The notes under the pieces were generated by a model. The model did no database searches. It saw only the letters and a program-made list of their open reading frames with translations, and was not told the DNA's origin. A stretch of DNA of 64,000 bases from CAVSJA01 sp963728145 (GTDB lineage: Bacteria > Bacteroidota > Bacteroidia > Chitinophagales > Chitinophagaceae): the NCBI GenBank assembly GCA_963728145.1, contig CAVSJA010000007.1:1054001-1118000 (forward strand), in the 5' to 3' direction. Position numbers and translations under genes: made by a program. This document shows positions 8,874 through 19,053 of this stretch, piece by piece (the stretch's first letter is position 1; the number at the start of each line of letters is the position of its first letter).

Positions 8874-11279
8874 ATGTTCAAGAACTATTTCTTAACAGCA
8901 TGGCGCAATCTTCGGAAGAGTCGAATCTATTCTGCAATCAATATTCTTGGGCTTGCGATTGGAATGGCGGCTTGTATAATTATTCTTTTGTTTGTTTTTT
9001 ATGAAAGAAGTTTTGATAAAATGCATACAAAGAATATCTATCGCCTCGATGAAGTGCAAAAATTTGAAGGAATGGTGGCACCTCAGAATGTAGCGTTGTC
9101 GATGTTTCCCATGGGCCCGACTTTGAAAAAGGATTTCCCGGAAATCAAAAATTTCACCAGGGTAAACGATTGGGGACAAGTTACACTCAATTATGGTGAA
9201 AAGAAGATCGAAGTGCCCAGAGGTCTTTTTGCTGATTCTACTTTCTTCCAAATCTTTGATTTTGAACTTATGGTCGGGCATCGGGATAAAGTATTAGAGA
9301 AACCTAATAGCGTAGTTCTCACGAAGGGAATGGCTGAGAAATTCTTTGGTAAGGGCGATCCGATGGGAAAGACAGTTGCTTTCTATGGAAATGATACGAC
9401 TTTATTTCAGGTAACAGGGGTAATGCCCAATGTTCCTGAGAACTCCCACCTGAAATTTGATGCATTGTTTTCTTTCAATACACGACCTACGGCGAGATTA
9501 ATGCAAAACTGGGGTGGGAATTGGTTGATCACTTATTTAGAGTTGGATAAGCAGACTAATATCGCTGCGTTGGAAAGCAAGTTCCCCGCTTACTTAAAAA
9601 AATACATGCAGGAAGACAGATGGAAGTACTATGAGCTATTCCTCCAACCGCTCGCTGATGTCCATGCGAACTCGGTCGATATCACGCATGATTATCTTAA
9701 CTATCAAAAGTTCGATAGACGATATACAAAAATATTTTTCATTATCGCATTGATCGTGCTGGCAATTGCCTGCATCAATTTTGTGAATCTGTCTACCGCA
9801 CGTTCATCCGGACGCGCAAAGGAAGTAGGTATTAGAAAATCGGTTGGAGCCTTCCGTTCCCAATTGTCCATGCAATTCATCGGTGAATCAATTTTATTAT
9901 CCCTGATTGCGATGGTGCTGGCGATCTTATTGGTCGCGCTTTTTCTTCCTTATGTTCGGAATCTCAGCCAGCGGGATCTTCGACTGCATTTATTTACAGA
10001 CCCAATGGCGCTTCCATTTTTGATTGGGGCTTCATTGCTAATAGGTATCCTCGCCGGACTTTATCCGGCCGCTTACCTTTCATCTTTTCAAGCCAGTAGG
10101 GTATTGAAGGGTTCGGTTCAAACCGGAACGAATAAAGGAAGATTCAGAAATCTTTTAGTAGTTGGACAATTCACGGGAGCAATTTTCCTGATCATTGCAA
10201 CCATTTTTGCCGTACGTCAGTTGAATTTTATGCGTGATAAGGATCCGGGTTACGATCGCGACCAGGTGATGCTGATCCCGCTGAATTCAAAAACACTGGC
10301 GAAGTATGACGCCGTAAAGCAAGAGTTGTTGACGAATACACTGGTTACAGCTGTGACTGCATCACAACAGCGCCTGGGAAATAACCTGCATCAAAGCGGC
10401 GTACATTTTGTTGGAGATGGACCGTCACGGGACCTTACTTCTTCACGGGCGATTGTTGATCCGGATTATCTGAGTCTTTACAAGATAAAGCTGGTGGCGG
10501 GAAGAAATTTTTCGAAAGATCCATCCGAAAATGGAAGAGCATACATAGTCAATGAAGCGCTGGCAAAAGAATTATTGAAAGATAATCCAAAAGCTCCCTT
10601 ATCATCATTGATTGGTAAGCGATTTCATTTTGGCGGCGGAGATTCAACCAGCACGATCATAGGAATTACAAAGGATTTTAATTTCAATTCGCTTCATCAC
10701 AAGATTGAAACCTTATTCCTGCTTAATCAAACCCAATGGGGATTTGATGAAATGTCAGTGCGTATTGACGGAACAAGAGCAAGGGATGCAATCGCACATG
10801 TCCAGGCGGTTTGGAATAAAAATTTACCGGAGTATCCATTTGAATATACCTTTCTCGACGATCATTTTACTGAGTTATACCGGGCAGATACGCAGGTGAG
10901 CCGGATTGTGGGAATACTTGCGGTTCTTGCGATAATTATTTCCTGTCTTGGTTTATTCGGACTCGCATCTTTCTCTGCCGAAAAAAGAATTAAGGAGATC
11001 GGCATTCGCAAAGTATTGGGAGCATCAGTGCAAAATGTTGTTGGCTTGCTCTCAAGAAATTTCATAAAGCTTGTATTTATTGCCAATCTGATCGCCTGGC
11101 CGATTGCCTGGTTTGCATTGGACAGATGGCTGAATGATTTCGCGTATCGGATAAATATCAGTTGGTGGGTATTCATTATCGCGGGCCTTGCCGCACTTGG
11201 AATTGCTTTGGCCACGGTCAGCTTTCAGGCGATACGTGCGGCGGTGAGTAATCCGGTGAAGAGCCTGCGTTCTGAATAG
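8874..11279 (+). CDS. P5: duplicated MacB/FtsX-type ABC permease (801 aa)
   Basis: Begins MFKNYFLTAWRNLRKSRIYS and is 54 bp from P4, one of the shorter gaps. The N-terminal half has VFYERSFDKMH after TM1, a first periplasmic domain ending LQPLADVHANS, then ACINFVNLSTARSS and AKEVGIRKSVGAF. The second half has ITKDFNFNSLHHKIET, FLDDHFTELYRAD (about 660, closing with D where siblings have E), IKEIGIRKVLGAS (about 706) and tail NPVKSLRSE. The AT-rich 54-bp leader, built from AATAATCAATAATCATTAATC words, resembles one arm of the palindrome after P5. No catalytic motif is present, so it depends on an ATPase in trans. The family is certain; the cargo is unknown. Confidence 0.92.
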   Translation: MFKNYFLTAWRNLRKSRIYSAINILGLAIGMAACIIILLFVFYERSFDKMHTKNIYRLDEVQKFEGMVAPQNVALSMFPMGPTLKKDFPEIKNFTRVNDWGQVTLNYGEKKIEVPRGLFADSTFFQIFDFELMVGHRDKVLEKPNSVVLTKGMAEKFFGKGDPMGKTVAFYGNDTTLFQVTGVMPNVPENSHLKFDALFSFNTRPTARLMQNWGGNWLITYLELDKQTNIAALESKFPAYLKKYMQEDRWKYYELFLQPLADVHANSVDITHDYLNYQKFDRRYTKIFFIIALIVLAIACINFVNLSTARSSGRAKEVGIRKSVGAFRSQLSMQFIGESILLSLIAMVLAILLVALFLPYVRNLSQRDLRLHLFTDPMALPFLIGASLLIGILAGLYPAAYLSSFQASRVLKGSVQTGTNKGRFRNLLVVGQFTGAIFLIIATIFAVRQLNFMRDKDPGYDRDQVMLIPLNSKTLAKYDAVKQELLTNTLVTAVTASQQRLGNNLHQSGVHFVGDGPSRDLTSSRAIVDPDYLSLYKIKLVAGRNFSKDPSENGRAYIVNEALAKELLKDNPKAPLSSLIGKRFHFGGGDSTSTIIGITKDFNFNSLHHKIETLFLLNQTQWGFDEMSVRIDGTRARDAIAHVQAVWNKNLPEYPFEYTFLDDHFTELYRADTQVSRIVGILAVLAIIISCLGLFGLASFSAEKRIKEIGIRKVLGASVQNVVGLLSRNFIKLVFIANLIAWPIAWFALDRWLNDFAYRINISWWVFIIAGLAALGIALATVSFQAIRAAVSNPVKSLRSE

Positions 11280-11288
11280 GTTTAAAGT

Positions 11289-11353
11289 AATAATCAATAA
11301 TTAATAAGCATGTCGCACGTCAATCAATTATTGATTATTAATTATTGATTATT
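11289..11353. repeat. Perfect 19-bp inverted repeat between P5 and P6
   Basis: Bases 11289-11307 and 11335-11353 are exact reverse complements (words AATAATCAATAATT / AATTATTGATTATT), separated by a 27-nt loop containing GCATGTCGCACGTC. It is too AT-rich for a strong terminator. The P6 start codon lies 58 bp downstream. Confidence 0.8.
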
Positions 11354-11410
11354 ATATGCATGTGGAGTGACTTAGGAAACTCGTATTCTTCATCCAATAA
11401 AAGAAGTTTC

Positions 11411-13783
11411 ATGCTATTACAAAACCTAAAAATTGCACTCCGCGTTCTAAACCGGCATAGGGGCTACGCATTGATCAATTTGGCTGGCATAACAGTAGGA
11501 GTTACGGTATGTCTGCTAATTGGGTTGTATATCCAGCATGAGTTGAGTTATGACAGGTATCATGTGAACCATAAAAATATTTACCGGCTCGCGAATAAAG
11601 TTGACGGAGCAAGTTTCGAGAATGGGATTGCCAAGATCTCTGCACCATGGGGACCAGGATTGGCAAAGAATTTTCCTGAAGTGGAATCGTATTGCAGGTT
11701 TGTATTTTTTGGAGAAAGTTTATTTAAGTATGGCGACAAGCAATCTTACGAGGAAAGTGGATTCTATGCCGATTCTACGGTGTTGAAAATATTTAGCTGG
11801 AAGCTGATCAAAGGGGATCCAAAAACTGCAATGGAAGCTCCGAACAACATGATCATATCGGAAACTTTTGCAAAGAAGTATTTTGGCAATGAAGACCCGA
11901 TTGGAAAGACCTTCACGGTTGGCAGTGATAACAATTTGTATAAAGTGACGGGTTTAATAAAGGATGTTCCGTCCAATTCGCATTTCAGGTTTGATTTTTT
12001 GGCAACCCTAAGTTCATATCATCATCCTGATATGGATAAATGGAATCGCTGGAATCAGTTTTACACTTATCTTCTATTGAAACCTGGTGTATCAGTAAAA
12101 GCTATTGAACAAAAAGCGCATCCATTTGTCGACCAACACCTTGATAGCGCAACTGCTGCGGTTTGTACACCATTCCTCCAACCGCTTGCAGGCATTCATT
12201 TGCATTCTGATCTTTTCAGGGAGATGGAGCCCAATTCAAATAATACCTACGTTTATATATTCGGAACACTTGCGCTTTTTATTATCCTGATCGCATGCCT
12301 GAATTTTATCAATCTTTCAACCGCCCAGGCAATCAAAAGAGGAACTGAAGTTGGGATACGTAAAGTGAATGGTGCGTCGAGGATTTCTTTGATGTGGCAA
12401 TTTCTTGTTGAAACAATTCTGATATGCTTGGTCTCGATAGTTCTGGCTGTCGTACTGACATGGATCAGCTTGCCTTACCTGAACAACTTTTTGGAAAAGG
12501 AAATTCCATTTAATTGGCTTGCAGGAAAATGGTTGTTGATTGGTTTGTTAGTGCTTTTTGTGTTTGTCAGCCTTCTTTCTGGTTTGTATCCTGCATCAGT
12601 GTTAGCTTCATTCAATCCTGCGAAGATCATTGGTAAACGTTCTTCAGGCATGCTTTCGGGAAATCTGCTGAGAAAAAGCCTGGTGGTTTGCCAGTTCAGC
12701 ATATCCATTATCATGATCATTGCGGCAATTGTTACGGGGATGCAGTTGAATTATATCAATAACAAAAAACTTGGGTTTAATAAGGACCAGATCCTGATCA
12801 TTCAATTACGAAACCAGGAAACAATCAGGAGATTTGAAACAGTAAAACAGGAATTGAAGCAGGTGCCCGGAGTAGTCAGTGTAACAGCATCAGCTAACCG
12901 CCCGGGAGGAAGTGATTTTGGAATTCCTTTTGAAATAGAAGGAATCTCCAATGATCGGCTTCCCGCAATGCGAAACCTGGTTGTTGACCACGATTTCCTC
13001 GAAACTTATCAAATGGAAATCGCATCGGGTAGGGGTTTCAGTAAGGAGATGAGCACGGATACCGGTACATACCTCATCAATGAAGAAGCTGCCAGGCAAT
13101 TAGGAGTAAAAAATATTGTCGGTACAATGATGAAGATGCCTGCATTCAACCGGGCACCAGCTCCGATTATCGGAGTAGTTAAGGATTTTCATTTTCGTTC
13201 ACTACATGAAAAAATTGCTCCACTGTTTTTATTCATTGCACCGGCATGGTTTAGCCAGGTATCTGTTAGAATTAACACGACCAATACGGAAAAAACCCTT
13301 GAAGGATTGCGTCAGAAATGGGCAACTATTGAACCAGGCAATCCATTCAGCTATACTTTCTTCGATGAAGGGTTCAATCGGCTGTATATTTCAGAAGCAA
13401 GAACTGCAACGATCATTCGGATTTTTTCAACTCTTGCAATTTTTATCGCATGCCTTGGCTTGTTGGGACTCGCGACCCATGCAACTCAACAACGAATCAA
13501 AGAGATTGGCATAAGAAAAGTGTTGGGCGCAAGAGTTTCGGGTATTGTCTATCTGTTATCAATCGACTTTTTGAAATTAGTGATCATCGCAGCAATCATT
13601 GCATTCCCCATCGCCTGGTGGGCAATGAATGATTGGCTAAAAGACTTCGCATATCGTGTGACGATCGAATGGTGGGTATTTGCCATCGCGGGAATGAGCG
13701 CATTGCTTATAACATTGTTAACGGTTGGATACAAAGCAATCAGCGCCGCAATTGCTAAATCCGGTCAAGTCCCTGAGAACTGA
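11411..13783 (+). CDS. P6: duplicated MacB/FtsX-type ABC permease with frameshifted last nine codons (790 aa)
   Basis: The start is taken at ATG 11411 (MLLQNLKIALRVLNRHRGYA). An in-frame upstream extension from 11345 runs back into the palindrome and has no family counterpart. Features: ELSYDRYH; ACLNFINLSTAQA; TEVGIRKVNGAS; second half VVKDFHFRSLHEKIAP, FFDEGFNRLYISE (about 650), IKEIGIRKVLGAR (about 696). The ORF ends KSGQVPEN. Dropping one A from the AAA run at 13757-13759 gives NPVKSLRTE with a stop at 13785-13787, the tail conserved in every sibling. So only the cytoplasmic tail is altered, by one base; either a sequencing error or a subtle loss. The membrane and periplasmic parts are intact. 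Confidence 0.9.
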   Translation: MLLQNLKIALRVLNRHRGYALINLAGITVGVTVCLLIGLYIQHELSYDRYHVNHKNIYRLANKVDGASFENGIAKISAPWGPGLAKNFPEVESYCRFVFFGESLFKYGDKQSYEESGFYADSTVLKIFSWKLIKGDPKTAMEAPNNMIISETFAKKYFGNEDPIGKTFTVGSDNNLYKVTGLIKDVPSNSHFRFDFLATLSSYHHPDMDKWNRWNQFYTYLLLKPGVSVKAIEQKAHPFVDQHLDSATAAVCTPFLQPLAGIHLHSDLFREMEPNSNNTYVYIFGTLALFIILIACLNFINLSTAQAIKRGTEVGIRKVNGASRISLMWQFLVETILICLVSIVLAVVLTWISLPYLNNFLEKEIPFNWLAGKWLLIGLLVLFVFVSLLSGLYPASVLASFNPAKIIGKRSSGMLSGNLLRKSLVVCQFSISIIMIIAAIVTGMQLNYINNKKLGFNKDQILIIQLRNQETIRRFETVKQELKQVPGVVSVTASANRPGGSDFGIPFEIEGISNDRLPAMRNLVVDHDFLETYQMEIASGRGFSKEMSTDTGTYLINEEAARQLGVKNIVGTMMKMPAFNRAPAPIIGVVKDFHFRSLHEKIAPLFLFIAPAWFSQVSVRINTTNTEKTLEGLRQKWATIEPGNPFSYTFFDEGFNRLYISEARTATIIRIFSTLAIFIACLGLLGLATHATQQRIKEIGIRKVLGARVSGIVYLLSIDFLKLVIIAAIIAFPIAWWAMNDWLKDFAYRVTIEWWVFAIAGMSALLITLLTVGYKAISAAIAKSGQVPEN

Positions 13784-13786
13784 ATA

Positions 13787-13920
13787 GCGTTTGGTGTTTG
13801 GAGTTTGGTGTTTGGCGTTCTATCAGTTGCAGTTTGATCCACGGCTTTTTAATGAACTCTTTACGCAGATTAAATGGTAGGCTCCTGAACGACAAACGCC
13901 AAACTCCAAACGCCAAACGC
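13787..13920. repeat. Inverted repeat of GTTTGG words between P6 and P7
   Basis: Left arm 13787-13816 (GCGTTTGGTGTTTGGAG...) and right arm 13891-13920 (...CTCCAAACGCCAAACGC) are complementary at nearly all of about 30 positions, with a loop of about 74 nt. The left arm starts inside the family-type stop codon. The rest of this 276-bp gap, the longest between permeases, shows no gene or clear promoter. Confidence 0.75.
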
Positions 13921-14063
13921 CTCGCACTGTATCGAAATCGTACATCTCCTGTACCATTAACGAACAGCTTCGTAGATGAAGATATATAACTGATTGAGAA
14001 TCAGCCGGCTTAATCCCGGTATGCTTTGTGAATTTGGTACTGCCAACCACCAAACATATAGCC

Positions 14064-16505
14064 ATGTTTCTCAACCATTTCAAACTAGCCTGGAGAAACC
14101 TCAGAAAGAACAGGGTCTATTCCTTCATCAATATTTTTGGATTGACCTTCGGCCTCAGTAGTTTCTTATTGATTGCCCTTTACATTTTTGATGAACTGAC
14201 ATTTGACCGATTTCATAGAAATGCCGGTTCTATCTACAGGGTGATCGACAATAGAACACCTGCATCCGGAAAAGAAACAAAGATTGTTTCTTCCGCTTTT
14301 AACATTTCCGAACAGGGTAAAAAAGATTTTCCAGAAATTGCTAATGCTGCTCGCTTTAGCATGTTTGGACGAGTCAATGTATATAACGAAGTCCATACCC
14401 AGGCTTTCTATGAATTCTTTTATATCGGCGATGAGCAGTTCTTCAATGTCTTTAGTTTTCCAGTAATAAGTGGAAACGCAGCTTCTGCATTAAAAGAGCC
14501 TCGCTCTGTTGTGTTGACTGAAGAGTCAGCCATGAAATTTTTCGGAAGAACGGATATTGTTGGCAAATCTCTTCAGGTGGAGACGGATAGTTTCCAATAT
14601 AAAGTGACCGGGGTAATCCGCATTCCTACCAATTCACACTTGCAATTCAACCTGATCTTTTCCGAATCCAGCTTTTATGCAGACGAGGGATTCAAAAGGA
14701 TGATTAGCAATGACTGGGCATCCAACAACTTTGTTACTTATTTGCAACTGAAAGAGAATACTGATGCAAAACAATTTGAAAGCAAGCTTTCATCACTGGT
14801 TAATTCCAAACGCGATGCACAGCAGCCGAAATCAGATTTCGATCTTCAGCCTCTTTCAGACATTCATTTCTATTCTACAGGTGTCGAAGGTACGATGGCG
14901 AACCAGCAGGGAAACATCATGCATATGTATGTGTTCGGAATCGTAGCGCTCTTTGTCTTATTGATCGCCTGCATCAATTACATGAACCTAACTACAGCCA
15001 GATTCGCCGGAAGATCGAAGGAGATCGCAGTTCGTAAAGTAGCTGGTGCAGATCAGAAAGTATTGATAAAACAATTCCTATCTGAAGCTTTTCTAGTTAC
15101 CATAATTGCTTTTATCCTGGCATTGGGAATAGTTAAACTTGTATTGCCTGAATTCAATGCATTCTCAGCCAAGAAGCTTGTTCTCGACGGGTCGACAGAT
15201 TACCGCATCTGGTTAGGTATGATTGGTACAGTGATCATCGCTGGCTTATTATCCGGTTTATATCCCGCTTTCTTCCAGTCAAGGTTAAAACCATACCTCT
15301 TACTCAAGAACAAGATCAATCTCGGGAAAGGAAATCTTTCTTTAAGGAGAGCACTTGTCGTAGTTCAATTCTCTTTATCCATCATCATGATCATTGCGAC
15401 CGTAATCGTTTACCAGCAAATAAAGTATGTGGGCTCAAAGGATATGGGCTTTAATAGAGAACAATTGTTGGTAGTAGATATAAACAGTGGAGCTGTGCGT
15501 CGTGCCGCTGAAACAATTAAATCTGAATATGGAAAGATCGCCGGTGTGCAAACTGTAAGCGTAACATCAAGAGTTCCCGGAGAATGGAAGGTTTTGCCCA
15601 GGATAAAAGTGAAAATTGCCGGGAAAACCGATCAGGATGGAGAGGACCTGTTCTTTATCGGTGCAGATGATCAATTTCTCAAAACATTTGAAGTAGATCT
15701 ATTGTCAGGGCGCAATTTTTCCGGCGCAAACCAATCCGATTCATCTGCTGTGCTGATCAATGAGGCAGCCGCAACATTACTTGGTGTAACCAATCCAACT
15801 GAACAGCCAATTGAAATTCCAACGGTGTCTTTTGGCGGTAATGCAGTGAATTTGAGAAATCCATACCGTGCGCGGGTAATTGGCATCGTGAAAGATTTCA
15901 ACTTTCAATCATTGAGGGAGAAGATAGGACCAATGGTTATTGCTTATCAAAGAAATCCGGTTCATAATATTGACTATTTCACTGCACGCGTGGAGACGGC
16001 CAATATGGCCTCTGTGTTAAAACAAATGGAGGATGTATTGCAAAAGATCGATGCAAATCATTTGTTCGAATACAATTTCCTCGACAAGCAATGGGAAGCA
16101 TTTTACCGGGAGGATGAAAAAAGGCAGACGATATTCCTTGGTGTTGCATTGATGACGATCCTGATTGCATGTCTTGGTCTGTTTGGGTTGGCAACCTATG
16201 CTGCAGAACAAAGAATCAAAGAAATCGGAATACGCAAAGTCCTTGGAGCAAGCATTGGCAGTATTGTAGCCCTGTTGTCAAAGGACTTTTTAAAACTTGT
16301 ACTCATTGCTGCTGTGATTGCATTCCCGATCTCCTGGTGGGCAATGAAGAACTGGCTATCTGATTTTGCTTATCGCATCAATATTCATTGGTGGGTCTTC
16401 CTCATCGCTGGAGGACTGGCGGTATTGATTGCCCTTGCCACGGTAAGTTTTCAGGCAATTAAAGCTGCAATAAGTAATCCTATAAAAAGTTTAAGGTCCG
16501 AATAA
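14064..16505 (+). CDS. P7: duplicated MacB/FtsX-type ABC permease (813 aa)
   Basis: The start is placed at ATG 14064 (MFLNHFKLAWRNLRKNRVYS); the in-frame ATG at 14028 would add a 12-residue lead with no sibling equivalent. Motifs: DELTFDRFH; ACINYMNLTTARF; SKEIAVRKVAGAD (V for I in the coupling helix); IVKDFNFQSLREKIGP; FLDKQWEAFYREDE (about 672), which breaks the usual FLDE with K; IKEIGIRKVLGAS (about 718); tail NPIKSLRSE. The second periplasmic domain has an extra stretch (TEQPIEIPTVSFGGNAVNL) before the IVKDFNF site, making it slightly longer than most siblings. It stands only 23 bp before P8, so the two are very probably cotranscribed. Confidence 0.92.
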   Translation: MFLNHFKLAWRNLRKNRVYSFINIFGLTFGLSSFLLIALYIFDELTFDRFHRNAGSIYRVIDNRTPASGKETKIVSSAFNISEQGKKDFPEIANAARFSMFGRVNVYNEVHTQAFYEFFYIGDEQFFNVFSFPVISGNAASALKEPRSVVLTEESAMKFFGRTDIVGKSLQVETDSFQYKVTGVIRIPTNSHLQFNLIFSESSFYADEGFKRMISNDWASNNFVTYLQLKENTDAKQFESKLSSLVNSKRDAQQPKSDFDLQPLSDIHFYSTGVEGTMANQQGNIMHMYVFGIVALFVLLIACINYMNLTTARFAGRSKEIAVRKVAGADQKVLIKQFLSEAFLVTIIAFILALGIVKLVLPEFNAFSAKKLVLDGSTDYRIWLGMIGTVIIAGLLSGLYPAFFQSRLKPYLLLKNKINLGKGNLSLRRALVVVQFSLSIIMIIATVIVYQQIKYVGSKDMGFNREQLLVVDINSGAVRRAAETIKSEYGKIAGVQTVSVTSRVPGEWKVLPRIKVKIAGKTDQDGEDLFFIGADDQFLKTFEVDLLSGRNFSGANQSDSSAVLINEAAATLLGVTNPTEQPIEIPTVSFGGNAVNLRNPYRARVIGIVKDFNFQSLREKIGPMVIAYQRNPVHNIDYFTARVETANMASVLKQMEDVLQKIDANHLFEYNFLDKQWEAFYREDEKRQTIFLGVALMTILIACLGLFGLATYAAEQRIKEIGIRKVLGASIGSIVALLSKDFLKLVLIAAVIAFPISWWAMKNWLSDFAYRINIHWWVFLIAGGLAVLIALATVSFQAIKAAISNPIKSLRSE

Positions 16506-16528
16506 AGAACCATCATTAATTAGTAAAC

Positions 16529-18940
16529 ATGTTTAAGAACTATCTCAAGATTGCCTTCCGAAATTTTTCAAAAAAGAAGAACTATTCGTTGTTGAACACG
16601 ATTGGACTCGCTATCGGTATGGCTTGTTGCTTTTTGATCCTTTTATATATTATCGATGAAAAGAGCTATGATAAATGGATGCCTGGTCACAATCAGGTTC
16701 ATCGGGTGGCAGTTGATATTAAAACACAGAATGAAACTCACATTCTTTTTGCACCAACTTCCGCAACATTGGCGCCTGCGCTGAAGGACTACACACAGAT
16801 CGAAGAGGCGACAAGGGTATTAAAATTTCAGAATGACGACCGCCTGATCACCGACGGAAACGAAAAGAAATTTTTTGAGAAGGAATATTATCGCGTCGAT
16901 CCTAATTTCTTCAAGGTCTTTCCGTATAGAGCACTGGCTGGTAACCTCGACAATGCGCTTTCCGAACCAAATACCATGGTAATCAATCAAACTGTGGCAA
17001 AGAAATATTTCGGTATTAGCAATGATTATAGCGTCGCACTCGGGAAAACATTAAGATCGGGCACCAGGACATATAGCATACGAGCGGTCATCGAAGATGT
17101 ACCGGCAAATTCCATCATGCATCCGCATTTCATGGCATCATTGAAGGAGTTGGATAGTAACAGGAACCTGATGGAAAACTGGCATGCTACAATATTCAAT
17201 ACATTCATCAAAGTGAAGCCAGGCACCGATATAGCCGCATTGGAAACTCAGATCAGCAATATCGCTGATCGATATGTAGGAAATGAGATCAAAAAGAATA
17301 ATCAGGCTTACCGTTATTTCATTCAGCCGCTGACTTCTATTCATCTCCAATCTGATTTGCGGCACGAACTTTCAAAAAATAATTCCATTGCTTATGTAAA
17401 AATATTTACCGCGGCAGCGATTTTTATTCTTTTGATCGCTTGTATAAACTTTATCAACCTGGCGACGGCAAGAGCCATTCATCGATCAAAAGAAGTTGGT
17501 GTAAGAAAAGTAGTTGGAGCCAGACGCTGGCAATTGATCACTCAGTTCCTGGCCGAGTCAATTGTTTCCAGCTTCATTGGATTAACGTTGGCAATCCTTC
17601 TTGTGGTCCTTGCACTGCCGTGGTTCAATTCCATAGCGGAAAAAAACCTCGATAATTCATTTTTATACAGCCCGGTTTTCCTTATAAGCGCAGCTGTGGT
17701 TGCAATTACTTGCGGTATTTTGGCGGGATTTTATCCGGCATTGGTCCTTTCTTATTTTAAACCTGTTGAAACACTTAAGAGCCGAACTGTTAGCGGCCAT
17801 CGTACGGCGGGATTCTTACGAAGCGGTTTGGTGGTTGGACAATTTGCGATCTCAATAATCATAATTGTTGCTACCATCTTTGTTTCGCGTCAATTGAATT
17901 ACCTGAAGGAACAAAATCTTGGTTTTGACCAGGAGCAGATGCTGGTGCTTTATGCGCCAGGTGGACGTTTTCTTGCAGATAAATACACCGTAGTCAGGGA
18001 AGAACTCAAAAAGCATCCTTCAGTTGTTTCAGTTGCCGTAACGAATACTGTTCCGGGAAGAGGCACAGGAAATAATCTTATTCAATTGAAGAATGATCAA
18101 ACAAAAGGAACAGACATGCAATTGATGAGCATTGATCAGGAATTTCTGAATACATACAATATCAAACTTGCAGCAGGAAGAAACATCAATGAAAGAAATG
18201 CTGAAGATACTTCGGGCGATGAACAAAATGTGTTGATCAATGAGGCCGCACTTCCATTTTTTGGATGGAAAAAACCTGAAGAGGCAATCGGACATGTTTT
18301 TGGAGGCGGTTGGGGCAGGGTAGTAGGAGTGGTAAAAGATTTCCATTACACATCGCTTCAAACAAAAGTCGCTCCAATGGAATTGTATTATGGAAAGAAC
18401 AGTTTCGGATATGTTACGGTCAAAGTAAAGACAAAGGATATCAGTCAAACGATCACGTCCCTTGAGACTAAATGGAAAGAATTGACAAGCACACATCCCT
18501 TCACCTATTTCTTCCTTGATGAAGAGTTTGGAAGACAGTATCAGTTTGAGAATCGGTTGGAGAAACTATTTACTGTCTTTTCTTTTATTGGAATACTCAT
18601 TGCCTGTCTTGGCTTATTCGGTTTAGCTGCACATACAATTGGAAATAGAACAAAGGAAATAAGCATACGGAAAGTACTGGGTGCATCTGTGAGTGGTATC
18701 ACCACAATGCTTTCGGTGAAATTCCTGCTGTTGGTACTTATTTCATCGGCCGTAGCCATTCCTGTTTCCTGGTGGTTAATGAATACGTGGTTGCAGGACT
18801 TCGCATTTAAAGTGAGCCTGAGTCCATGGGTATTCATTGTCGCAAGCTTGACCGCTTTAGTGATTGCATTACTGACGGTAAGTTTTCAAGCAATCAGAGC
18901 AGCAATAGCGAATCCTGTGAAGAGCCTGAGGAGTGAATAG
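16529..18940 (+). CDS. P8: duplicated MacB/FtsX-type ABC permease (803 aa)
   Basis: Starts MFKNYLKIAFRNFSKKKNYS. The segment after TM1 is atypical: KSYDKWMPGHNQVHR replaces the SYDxFH signature. The first half ends ACINFINLATARA then SKEVGVRKVVGAR. The second half has VVKDFHYTSLQTKVAP, FLDEEFGRQYQFE (about 662), TKEISIRKVLGAS (S for G, shared only with P16) and tail NPVKSLRSE. The final codons AGT GAA TAG are themselves the first unit of the heptanucleotide tract that follows, so repeat and stop codon overlap. Its C-terminal FtsX domain shows FKVSLSPWVFI where most siblings have YRIxxSWWVF. Role as for the other array permeases; cargo unknown. Confidence 0.92.
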   Translation: MFKNYLKIAFRNFSKKKNYSLLNTIGLAIGMACCFLILLYIIDEKSYDKWMPGHNQVHRVAVDIKTQNETHILFAPTSATLAPALKDYTQIEEATRVLKFQNDDRLITDGNEKKFFEKEYYRVDPNFFKVFPYRALAGNLDNALSEPNTMVINQTVAKKYFGISNDYSVALGKTLRSGTRTYSIRAVIEDVPANSIMHPHFMASLKELDSNRNLMENWHATIFNTFIKVKPGTDIAALETQISNIADRYVGNEIKKNNQAYRYFIQPLTSIHLQSDLRHELSKNNSIAYVKIFTAAAIFILLIACINFINLATARAIHRSKEVGVRKVVGARRWQLITQFLAESIVSSFIGLTLAILLVVLALPWFNSIAEKNLDNSFLYSPVFLISAAVVAITCGILAGFYPALVLSYFKPVETLKSRTVSGHRTAGFLRSGLVVGQFAISIIIIVATIFVSRQLNYLKEQNLGFDQEQMLVLYAPGGRFLADKYTVVREELKKHPSVVSVAVTNTVPGRGTGNNLIQLKNDQTKGTDMQLMSIDQEFLNTYNIKLAAGRNINERNAEDTSGDEQNVLINEAALPFFGWKKPEEAIGHVFGGGWGRVVGVVKDFHYTSLQTKVAPMELYYGKNSFGYVTVKVKTKDISQTITSLETKWKELTSTHPFTYFFLDEEFGRQYQFENRLEKLFTVFSFIGILIACLGLFGLAAHTIGNRTKEISIRKVLGASVSGITTMLSVKFLLLVLISSAVAIPVSWWLMNTWLQDFAFKVSLSPWVFIVASLTALVIALLTVSFQAIRAAIANPVKSLRSE

Positions 18941-19009
18941 TGAATGGTAAATGGTGAATAGTGAATGGTCAATGGTGAATGGTGAATGGTGAATAGTGAA
19001 TAGTGAATA
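18933..19009. repeat. Heptanucleotide tandem tract GTGAAT(A/G), 11 units
   Basis: Eleven 7-bp units in perfect phase; consensus GTGAATR with single variants GTAAATG and GTCAATG. The first unit lies within the last codons and stop of P8. The reverse complement of these words (ATTCACC, ATTGACC) forms the tract in front of P13. Confidence 0.9.
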
Positions 19010-19053
19010 AGCAATAGCAAATATCAAATTCAAATTCAAAATATAAAATAAAA

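Noticed and set aside
11345..11410. N-terminal extension of P6
   Set aside because: It starts inside the inverted repeat and has no counterpart in sibling permeases, which begin directly with the short amphipathic start.
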